A DNA stretch of 9,558 nt, from the NCBI GenBank assembly GCA_020442965.1, contig JAGRJB010000141.1, positions 1 to 9,558 of the forward strand, in the 5' to 3' direction. Both the position numbers and the translations under genes were made by a program. This document shows, in pieces, positions 1 to 6,054 of the stretch (positions are counted from its first letter, which is position 1; every line of letters starts with the position of its first letter). The notes under the pieces were generated by a model. That model was not told where the DNA came from. It saw only the letters and a list, made by a program, of their open reading frames with translations, and searched no databases. The DNA comes from Pseudomonadales bacterium (GTDB lineage Bacteria > Pseudomonadota > Gammaproteobacteria > Steroidobacterales > Steroidobacteraceae).

Positions 1-818
1 CAGCCACCGTTTTTCGTGAGCGTCTGCACGTGGGTTATCTGGCCGCAATTGTTGCCGCCTCGAATGCCGGTGGCTCGGGCAGCGTGGTTGGTGATACGAC
101 GACCACGATGATGTGGATCGACGGCGTCTCGCCGATCGACGTGTTGCACGCCTATGTGGCGGCGGCCGCTGCGTTCCTGGTGTTTGCCGTTCCCGCCTCG
201 ATCCAGCAGCAACGCTTCTCGCCGATCGTCAAGAATCCGAGCGCGCGCGTGCATCTGGACATGCCGCGCGTGGTGATCGTGATGGTCATTTTGATCGCCG
301 CAGTGGCGACCAATGTTAGTGTCAACGTTTTCGCACCGCAGATCGCTGATAGCTTCCCGTTTCTCGGTGCCGCGGTTTGGGTAGCGCTGTTAGTGATGAC
401 TCCGTTGCGCGCGCCAGACTGGAAGGTCGTGCCAGGTGCCGTGAAAGGCAGCGTGTTTTTATTATGCCTGGTGATGATCGCTTCAATGATGCCGGTCGAT
501 CATCTGCCGGTCGCGTCGTGGCCCACCACCTTACAACTGGGCGTTGTCTCGGCCGTATTCGACAACATACCACTCACCAAGTTGGCGCTCGATCAGGGTG
601 GCTACGACTGGGGCGTGCTCGCCTACGCAGTCGGCTTTGGTGGTTCGATGATCTGGTTTGGGTCATCTGCGGGGGTCGCGGTATCGAATCTATTTCCCGA
701 GGCAAAGTCCGTAGCGGCCTGGCTGCGCCATGGCTGGCACGTCATCTTGGCGTATTTCGTCGGGTTCTTCGTGTTGTTGTTCACCATCGGCTGGTTCCCG
801 CACGCGCCGCATCGCTAA
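1..818 (+). CDS. NhaD-like Na+/H+ antiporter or related ion-transporter (IT) superfamily permease, C-terminal part
   Basis: This is the C-terminal 271 residues of an inner-membrane secondary transporter. The frame is already open at base 3, so the true start lies outside the window, and the GTG at base 30 is an internal valine. Hydrophobic segments are visible near residues 50-65, 89-111, 121-135, 149-162, 176-190, 204-227 and 245-263 of the visible peptide. Two signatures recall NhaD antiporters: NAGG followed by GDTTTT (residues 21-35), and FDNIP (186-190) followed by GFGGS and GSSAGVA (211-226). In the IT superfamily (NhaD, CitM, ArsB) such paired re-entrant regions form the ion and substrate site. 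NhaD-type exchange of sodium for protons is the closest match by motif memory, but citrate or arsenite-type specificity cannot be excluded. The stop TAA is at 816-818. No tight link to the downstream genes is seen; a 179-base gap with hairpins follows. Confidence 0.8.
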   Translation, partial: ATVFRERLHVGYLAAIVAASNAGGSGSVVGDTTTTMMWIDGVSPIDVLHAYVAAAAAFLVFAVPASIQQQRFSPIVKNPSARVHLDMPRVVIVMVILIAAVATNVSVNVFAPQIADSFPFLGAAVWVALLVMTPLRAPDWKVVPGAVKGSVFLLCLVMIASMMPVDHLPVASWPTTLQLGVVSAVFDNIPLTKLALDQGGYDWGVLAYAVGFGGSMIWFGSSAGVAVSNLFPEAKSVAAWLRHGWHVILAYFVGFFVLLFTIGWFPHAPHR

Positions 819-866
819 CGACAGGTGTAAACTGGAGCAGCCGACCATGAGCTGCCCGCCGCCGCC

Positions 867-900
867 TCGGGGCACGATTCCCAGATCCGGCGTGCCCCGA
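867..900 (+). terminator. Possible terminator hairpin after the transporter gene
   Basis: A perfect 10-bp GC-rich inverted repeat (TCGGGGCACG at 867-876, CGTGCCCCGA at 891-900) with a 14-base loop begins 48 bases after the transporter stop codon. No T-run follows it, so it does not meet the full pattern of an intrinsic terminator. It could instead be part of a longer folded RNA, since three further hairpins follow directly. Confidence 0.4.
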
Positions 901-997
901 TCAGGCAGTCCATCTGCCGGGCGGTCGGCGGCCTGTGTAGGCCGGCGTCGCACTCAGAGTCTGAGTTACGATTGGAACAACTACAGAACTACCAACC

Positions 998-1286
998 ATG
1001 AGAAGACGCTTGTTTGCTACGGCAGTCACAACCATCCGTTTCGATGCCGCCAAACGCTGAGGAGAGCGGTCCGTACGTGCCGGGCACACTCGCCGGTGAG
1101 CTCTCCTGGAGCGAAGGCGGTAGAGTCGATCCGCAAGTCGAGCGTGTCTATACCGCCGGGACGCTGTTAGTCGTGCCGGCCAAGGGGGTTGAGCACTGGG
1201 CCGCGACGCGCGACGGTGATGTGCTATTGCAGGTGGCGTTCGTGCACGCGGGCAAGCAGGTCGCTGATGCGACGCCGACTGGTTAG
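998..1286 (+). pseudogene. Broken exported cupin-domain protein
   Basis: An ATG at 998 opens a frame beginning MRRRLFATAVT, which looks like the start of a signal peptide, but it stops after 20 codons (TGA at 1058-1060). From about 1044 a different frame runs to the TAG at 1284-1286. It encodes a segment (GTLAGELSW, then VYTAGTLLVVPAKGVEHWAATRDGDVLLQ) that resembles the second half of a small single-domain cupin, where GTLLVVPA..VEHWA is the second conserved motif with its histidine. The first cupin motif with its HxH metal ligands is not visible: only GPYVPGTL stands where PHxHPG would be expected. The simplest reading is a secreted cupin that suffered an internal deletion and frameshift. 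The alternative is a short intact gene of 80 residues starting at ATG 1044 or 90 residues starting at TTG 1014; neither start has a good ribosome binding site. The last 20 bases overlap the DUF454 gene. Confidence 0.5.
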
Positions 1287-1641
1287 TATCATCTGGACCA
1301 TGGCCGGTGCGCTGGCGTTGTGTCTCGCGCTGCTTGGAGCTTTGCTGCCGGTGTTGCCGACGACGCCGTTCGTGTTGGGCGCGGCGTTTGCATTCGCGAA
1401 AGGCTCGCCACGCGCTCGGGCCTGGCTCACCGAGCATCGGACTTTTGGTCCGATCATTGCCGCGTGGGAATCTCAGGGCGCCATCGCGCCGCGTTACAAA
1501 CTACTCGCCTGCACGTTGATGCTGCTGGCACTTCTCGGCAGCGCTTGGGCAAGTGTGTCGCAGACGATTCTGACGGTTCAGATTATCTGCACGACATTGG
1601 CTGCGGCATTCATTTTGACTCGCCCCAACGGCGAGCGCTGA
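1267..1641 (+). CDS. DUF454 (YbaN-family) small inner-membrane protein
   Basis: A 124-residue membrane protein of unknown function. The family signature is clear: LPVLPTTPF (27-35) followed by LGAAFAFAKGSPRARAWL (37-54), then a short FGPII element (60-64) and a charged linker. Hydrophobic stretches lie near residues 7-30, 32-44, 78-97 and 99-117. The length fits YbaN-type proteins (about 115-130 residues). The frame is open further upstream to TTG 1189, but those added codons are not family-like and lie in the cupin region, so ATG 1267 with MRRRLV as a positive N-terminus is preferred. It overlaps the cupin reading frame by 20 bases, which suggests the two were once translationally coupled. 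The family has no established biochemical role, and none is proposed here. Confidence 0.85.
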   Translation: MRRRLVSIIWTMAGALALCLALLGALLPVLPTTPFVLGAAFAFAKGSPRARAWLTEHRTFGPIIAAWESQGAIAPRYKLLACTLMLLALLGSAWASVSQTILTVQIICTTLAAAFILTRPNGER

Positions 1642-1653
1642 GGAGCATTAGCG

Positions 1654-1693
1654 GCACTAATATTGGAAGTGCTGGTTCTAATTTGATTAGTGC
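1654..1693. promoter_or_regulatory. Inverted repeat upstream of the first TonB receptor (candidate operator)
   Basis: Arms GCACTAAT (1654-1661) and ATTAGTGC (1686-1693) form a perfect 8-bp inverted repeat. Arm centres are 32 bases apart, close to three turns of the helix. A third half-site AGTGC lies between them at 1668-1672. The element sits 59-99 bases before the receptor start, within the only intergenic space available for its promoter. No convincing -35/-10 pair was found around it. A dimeric repressor or activator site is the favoured reading; a transcript hairpin is the alternative. Confidence 0.4.
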
Positions 1694-1752
1694 ATTTGCG
1701 CCCGTAAGCTGCCTGAGACGGTGAGTCCATCGCCGCAATCAAGAGGCACGAA

Positions 1753-4143
1753 GTGAGTTCACGTAATGGCAAATGGGTTGCATTGCTTGTGTCGGTGGCG
1801 TTGCCGCTTGCGCATCACGCGCAGGCGCAGGACATCGAACTGCAGGAGATCGTAGTCACCGCGCGCAAGCGTGATGAGAGTCTTCTGAAGATCCCGGTGT
1901 CGGTGTCGGCGAAGTCACAGGCGCAGTTGCAACGCGCCGGAATCGATAGTCCGGAAGAGTTGTCGTTCTTTGTGCCGGGTCTGGATTTTCAGGGCTCGAC
2001 GGCATCCGGCGGGCGTCAGAATCCGTCCATCAGCTTTCGCGGCATGATTCAGCAGACCATCACGCCGTCGACTCAGACAGGTGCGCTGTTCTGGGACGGT
2101 TCCTATGTGGGTGGTGGTGGCGGCTTCCTGCCGCTGGTTGACGTCGAACGCGTCGAGGTGATCAAGGGTCCGCAGACGGCCCAGTTCGGACGCAACACGT
2201 TCTCTGGTGCCGTCAACATCATTCCCAGGCTCCCGGGCGCTGAGTGGGAGCGGAACATTGCGCTGGAGTATTCCGGCTCGCAAGAGGATGAATACAAGAT
2301 TGAATTTGGCGTCGGGGGTCCGCTCAACGATATGCTGGGGCTGCGCCTCTATGCAGGGCATCAAAAAGACGGCGGTGATTTCGATACGCAAGACGGCGAG
2401 CCCTATGCCGTTTTCTCGGATACGACCTTTAGTGGCACACTAACGATCGATCCTAACGACCAGCTCCGTTTGAAGCTGACGGGCTACTATGTCACGGCGG
2501 ATGATTCTGGCACGTCGATCGGTATTGACAGCGGACTGTGGGGCACGCCGGCAGGGCAATGCGACCGCACCTATACAGGCGAGTATGTGAACATCGTAAC
2601 GGGTGTTAGGACGCCGTTTTCGCGCGACTTGAGGGCGCTGCCGTTCGCTACATTTTGTGGCAAGTTTCCGGATGGCGAGCACCTGGTTGCACCGCTCACT
2701 CTGCATCCAACATTGGCGCAGTCCTCATCCGGCCAGGCTGGTATCGATGCGTTGAACAACCTGAATCCCCTCGTGGCGTCCGACGGAATCTTCAGAAGCC
2801 CACCGGGAGAACTCGGCGGTCGCAATCGTACTTACCGCGCGCAATTTGGCGGCGATTACAAACTGGCGGACCATACACTGAGCTTTCAGGCTTCCTACGC
2901 GAACACTGGCACCATCAATCGCCGTGACATCTGGTTTGGTGTCATGAATGTCCCCGGTACGGTGAGCATCACCGGCTCCGACATCGCGATCCGCGAGAAC
3001 TACTACGAGACGCGCATCGCGTCATCGCAGGATCGACGCTTGCGGTACATGCTGGGCCTCAGCAGTTACGACCAACGCTTCCGTCAGGGTAACACCAACG
3101 GTTCGGTCGATTTTCAAGACAACTCTACCCGCGCGGTGTTCGGATCGATCGACTACGACATCACGGATGCGCTGACGCTGTCGGTGGAAACACGCTATTC
3201 CGATGAAGAATCGCTCGTAATTCTCGAAGGCAACCCCACTCTGGCGTGCGTCCAGGATGGCGGCGCACTGACGTGCAATCAGAAGAACGATTTCACCGAC
3301 TTCATTCCCCGCGTGATCCTGAGCTACCAACCGTTCGTCGGTGCCACAGCGTACGCCAGTTACTCGTACAGCTCGCTGCTGGGTGTGCCAACGCAGTGTG
3401 TCTCCGTCGCGGAGCGGCGTCCCGATCTCATCAATCCGGCTGATTGCGCGACTATCGGCAATTTCACTCCGCCGCAGGAAAACACCCAATACGAGCTGGG
3501 CTGGAAGCAACGTGGCACTAACTGGACGCTGACCGCCGCAGCGTACTTCATCAAGTGGAAGAATCAGCCGTTCGCACAGATCGTTATTCTCAACCCCGGC
3601 ACTACCTCGTTTCGGGGCCCGGGCGATTCCGAGTACACGGGCTTCGAGTTCGAGCTTGGGGTGGCTCCGACCGGGTGGCTGGACATTGCCGGAGCCCTGT
3701 CGCATACGAGTGCTGAAATGACGTCGTTCTCGTCGCGCGGCACTACTGAATCTGAAGTGCTCGGATCGGGGGTGAATTCAGTGGTGAACGATGGCAATGA
3801 GCCGCGCAACGTTCCGGCGTGGCGCGGCACACTCAGCACCACGGTCCACGGCGAGTACTCAGGGCGTGACTGGTTCGTGCGCTCGGATATCTTGTACAGC
3901 TCGAAGAGTTGGGCGGACTATTCCGAGTTCAACCGGGCGCCGTCGCAGACGCTCGTTAATCTTCGTGCGGGTCTGGAGTTTTCTGATCGCTATCGTGTCG
4001 AGATTTATGGTAAGAATCTGACCGAGGAGAAAGCGTTGGGTACGGAAGCGCAGACCACGACCGGACCCGGCGGCAACCGCAAGGCATTCGGCGAGCCCTA
4101 CCAACGTCGTGAGTTTGGTATCCGCCTCAGCGCTGATTTCTAA
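1753..4143 (+). CDS. TonB-dependent outer-membrane receptor (first)
   Basis: A 796-residue receptor that would import a ligand through the outer membrane using energy from TonB-ExbB-ExbD. The start is GTG 1753, supported by AAGAGG at 1741-1746 with a six-base spacer and by the signal peptide that begins there (hydrophobic LLVSVALPLA, cleavage likely after AQA at residue 25). A TonB box (EIVVTA, 32-37) follows. The plug domain spans roughly 45-165 and ends in the typical VERVEVIKGPQTAQFGR..FSGAVNI pattern. The rest is the 22-strand barrel, ending in a terminal phenylalanine as outer-membrane barrels do. Six cysteines occur as three local pairs (270/302, 499/508, 549/565), unusual for this family and probably disulfides in surface loops. 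The flavoenzyme gene starts 11 bases after the stop, so the two form an operon. The ligand cannot be read from sequence; no siderophore-specific signature was recognised. Confidence 0.95.
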   Translation: MSSRNGKWVALLVSVALPLAHHAQAQDIELQEIVVTARKRDESLLKIPVSVSAKSQAQLQRAGIDSPEELSFFVPGLDFQGSTASGGRQNPSISFRGMIQQTITPSTQTGALFWDGSYVGGGGGFLPLVDVERVEVIKGPQTAQFGRNTFSGAVNIIPRLPGAEWERNIALEYSGSQEDEYKIEFGVGGPLNDMLGLRLYAGHQKDGGDFDTQDGEPYAVFSDTTFSGTLTIDPNDQLRLKLTGYYVTADDSGTSIGIDSGLWGTPAGQCDRTYTGEYVNIVTGVRTPFSRDLRALPFATFCGKFPDGEHLVAPLTLHPTLAQSSSGQAGIDALNNLNPLVASDGIFRSPPGELGGRNRTYRAQFGGDYKLADHTLSFQASYANTGTINRRDIWFGVMNVPGTVSITGSDIAIRENYYETRIASSQDRRLRYMLGLSSYDQRFRQGNTNGSVDFQDNSTRAVFGSIDYDITDALTLSVETRYSDEESLVILEGNPTLACVQDGGALTCNQKNDFTDFIPRVILSYQPFVGATAYASYSYSSLLGVPTQCVSVAERRPDLINPADCATIGNFTPPQENTQYELGWKQRGTNWTLTAAAYFIKWKNQPFAQIVILNPGTTSFRGPGDSEYTGFEFELGVAPTGWLDIAGALSHTSAEMTSFSSRGTTESEVLGSGVNSVVNDGNEPRNVPAWRGTLSTTVHGEYSGRDWFVRSDILYSSKSWADYSEFNRAPSQTLVNLRAGLEFSDRYRVEIYGKNLTEEKALGTEAQTTTGPGGNRKAFGEPYQRREFGIRLSADF

Positions 4144-4148
4144 AGGAG
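4142..4148 (+). promoter_or_regulatory. Ribosome binding site overlapping the receptor stop codon
   Basis: AAAGGAG at 4142-4148 sits six bases before ATG 4155 and shares its first two bases with the TAA stop of the receptor. This fixes the start of the flavoenzyme and points to translational coupling of the two genes. Confidence 0.85.
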
Positions 4149-4154
4149 ATTCCG

Positions 4155-5660
4155 ATGGGCATTTCGAAGCGACGATTCATCCAGGCGTTGGGCGCAGCGA
4201 CGGCTGCGACCGCGCTGGGTCAGACTGTCGCAGCGACGCGCAAGCGACGCTACGATCTGCTCGTCATAGGTGCCGGCACCGCCGGTATTCCAGCGGCGAT
4301 CTATGCCGCCGCTCGCGGCGCGAGCGTGCTGGTGATCGATGCGGCGGCGACGATCGGCGGCACACTGCTTCTGACGAGCGGGCAGATGAGCGCCGCGGGC
4401 ACGCGGGTGCAGCGGCAGAAGGGCATCGATGACACGCCGGATCTTTTCTTCCAGGATCTGATGCGCATCAGTCGCGGCACGATTGATCATTCACTCGCAC
4501 GTCTGGCGGTCGACAATGCGGCGACCACGGTCGATTGGTTGATGGACAACGGCTATCCACTGCTACCGGGCTATCCGGTCGAAGGCGTTGCGCACGAGCC
4601 GTACAGCAAACCTCGGTACTACTGGAGCGAGTTGCGAGGCGTCGCCATTCTCGATGCGATGCGGCCGCAGTTCACGCAGGCTGTCAACGCCGGCAAGGTG
4701 GACCTGCTGCTCGAACATCGCGCGGTGGAACTGCGCACAGGTGCCTCTGGCACGGTGTCCGCGGTGGCGGTGGAGGACTCCGGCGGCAAGCGCATCGAGT
4801 ATCAGCCGCGCAATGTGTTGTTGGCCTCGGGCGGCTATGCCTCCAATGCCGCGATGTTCGAAAAGTTGAGTGGTTACCCGAAGTATCTCGACGCCTCCTA
4901 TCCCTTCGCGCAAGGGCAAGGGCAGGTGCTCGCCGAGTCGGTCGGTGGTTACATGCGCTATGCCGAGAAGTATCTTACGAACTTTGGCATTTTGTTAGCT
5001 ACCTCGACCATACCATCGACCAAGCTGGCTACCACGATCTTCCATCCACAGCAGCGCCAGCCGTGGGAGGTCTACGTGAACACCGGCGGACGACGGTTCG
5101 TACGCGAAGATGTGCCGAGCGTCGACGCGCGCGAACAGTCATTTCGCTTTCAGCCACATCTCAGGCACTGGGTGGTGTTCGATCAGTCCGTGCTCGAGAA
5201 GGCGCCGCCGATACTCGAGGGCTGGACGCGCGACGACATGCTGGCAGCGTTCAAGGCGCCAGACGCAAACTTCTTCCGCGGCGCGACGGTTCAGGATCTG
5301 GCGCAGGCGATCGGCGTGCCAGAAAAGGCTCTGGCCGATACCGTGGAGGGCTACAACTACGGTGTACAAACCGGCAATGATTTCTACGGGCGCAAGCATC
5401 TGCCGACCAAACTGCAGACGCCGCCGTACTACGCCATTCAGCACCAAGGCACGTCGATCACGAGCACCGCCGGCATCGCGGTGAATGATGCGCTCCAGGT
5501 GATACGACGTGACGGCTCCGCCATTGCGAATCTGTATGCAGCCGGTGAAATCCTCGGTGCCGGGGCGACCCAAGGACAGGCATTCTGTGGCGGTATGATG
5601 GTGACGCCGGCGCTGACATTCGGACGGTTGTTAGGGGAGCGGATGATTCGCTTCGGGTGA
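4155..5660 (+). CDS. Tat-exported FAD-dependent oxidoreductase (FAD_binding_2; fumarate reductase / ketosteroid dehydrogenase superfamily)
   Basis: A 501-residue flavoprotein. The N-terminus SKRRFIQ (4-10) plus an alanine-rich hydrophobic stretch to about 26 is a twin-arginine signal, so the folded enzyme should act in the periplasm. The Rossmann FAD site is GAGTAG (39-44) with acidic D62 at the end of the second strand. IGGTLLLTSGQMSAAGT (67-83), VLLASGGYASN (221-231) and LYAAGEILGAG (460-470) are further FAD_binding_2 landmarks. NTGGRRFVRED (309-319) matches the conserved active-site arginine region of the family. By eye, the fumarate-reductase His in HTMGG is replaced (TSTAG, 436-440), the Arg in NRLGGN is replaced (AFCGG, 476-480), and the catalytic C-terminal Tyr of ketosteroid dehydrogenases falls on F477. 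No cytochrome or FMN-binding domain is attached, so the electron partner is unknown. It is translated directly after the TonB receptor, which suggests that it acts on the imported compound. Substrate unassigned. Confidence 0.88.
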   Translation: MGISKRRFIQALGAATAATALGQTVAATRKRRYDLLVIGAGTAGIPAAIYAAARGASVLVIDAAATIGGTLLLTSGQMSAAGTRVQRQKGIDDTPDLFFQDLMRISRGTIDHSLARLAVDNAATTVDWLMDNGYPLLPGYPVEGVAHEPYSKPRYYWSELRGVAILDAMRPQFTQAVNAGKVDLLLEHRAVELRTGASGTVSAVAVEDSGGKRIEYQPRNVLLASGGYASNAAMFEKLSGYPKYLDASYPFAQGQGQVLAESVGGYMRYAEKYLTNFGILLATSTIPSTKLATTIFHPQQRQPWEVYVNTGGRRFVREDVPSVDAREQSFRFQPHLRHWVVFDQSVLEKAPPILEGWTRDDMLAAFKAPDANFFRGATVQDLAQAIGVPEKALADTVEGYNYGVQTGNDFYGRKHLPTKLQTPPYYAIQHQGTSITSTAGIAVNDALQVIRRDGSAIANLYAAGEILGAGATQGQAFCGGMMVTPALTFGRLLGERMIRFG

Positions 5661-5671
5661 ACAGTCCAGGG

Positions 5672-5687
5672 TGCACTGCGGAGTGCA
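5672..5687 (+). terminator. Weak hairpin just after the flavoenzyme gene
   Basis: TGCACT (5672-5677) pairs with AGTGCA (5682-5687) over a GCGG loop, 11 bases after the stop codon. The stem is short and no T-run follows, so terminator function is doubtful. The same half-sites GCACT/AGTGC occur upstream of both TonB receptors, which makes a protein-binding site an alternative. Confidence 0.25.
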
Positions 5688-5752
5688 TTGAATCGCTGCA
5701 GCAAGCGCGACGATCACGGCGTTTGCTGCCAGATCAACGGTGAGCACCAAGT

Positions 5753-5783
5753 CGCCATTCGTCGCTACACGGAATGGTGTAGC
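5753..5783 (+). promoter_or_regulatory. Overlapping alternative stems (possible operator or attenuator-like element)
   Basis: GCTACAC (5764-5770) and GTGTAGC (5777-5783) form a perfect 7-bp inverted repeat with a 6-base spacer. A second stem, CGCCATTC (5753-5760) with GAATGGTG (5772-5779), uses part of the same sequence, so only one can form at a time. The symmetric 7-6-7 repeat also fits a dimeric DNA-binding protein site. No function is shown. Confidence 0.3.
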
Positions 5784-6040
5784 ATCGAACCGGAGCATGG
5801 CTTGCGCGCATTGCCAATAGACAGACCACACGACAGTTCGGCAAGATCACATGAATGGTTCCGGCACTGACCACCAATCGAATTCCGAAGTATGAAATGG
5901 GCTGTCAAGCTGCTGGCTTGTTGCTGGAATTGATCGATGGAATCGACCGAAATCCGGTGGTCACACGCATGCAGCCGAGTCTCGTTGTGCGAAACTCGAC
6001 CGGAACGCTTTGGGCCACGCCGCCATTGACATAACTTGCT

Positions 6041-6045
6041 GGAGG
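6041..6045 (+). promoter_or_regulatory. Ribosome binding site that selects the VOC start
   Basis: GGAGG at 6041-6045 lies nine bases before TTG 6055. It is the only good Shine-Dalgarno match near the candidate starts and favours TTG 6055 over the more distal in-frame TTG 6010. Confidence 0.6.
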
Positions 6046-6054
6046 CACCGTCGG

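Larger units (their letters stand above)
5661..6054. other. 394-base gap without a convincing gene, rich in inverted repeats
   Basis: No open frame here has a recognisable product on either strand. The stretch contains a 6-bp hairpin (TGCACT/AGTGCA, 5672-5687), two overlapping and mutually exclusive stems (5753-5783), and a nested set of stems (5868-5963). It must hold the end of the flavoenzyme transcript and probably a promoter or leader for the VOC gene, but no clear -35/-10 pair was found. Confidence 0.5.

Noticed and set aside
30..32. GTG as the start of the transporter gene
   Set aside because: The frame is open to the left edge and the GTG falls in the middle of a conserved membrane region, so the gene begins outside the window.
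901..1437. Minus-strand frame of 178 codons across the cupin and DUF454 region
   Set aside because: It is arginine-, glutamine- and proline-rich without a recognisable motif, as expected from the antisense of GC-rich coding DNA.
3022..3705. Long minus-strand frame (227 codons) inside the first TonB receptor
   Set aside because: It lies entirely opposite a well-supported receptor frame and its translation shows no recognisable domain; GC-rich genes often leave such antisense frames open.
5631..5831. Minus-strand reading frame of 66 codons with a hydrophobic C-terminal half, over the end of the flavoenzyme gene and the gap
   Set aside because: No family was recognised, it has no good ribosome binding site, and it overlaps the end of a well-supported gene on the other strand.
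6026..6031. Perfect -35 hexamer TTGACA before the VOC gene
   Set aside because: No acceptable -10 element lies 15-19 bases downstream, and the spacing would put transcription start inside or after the chosen start codon.
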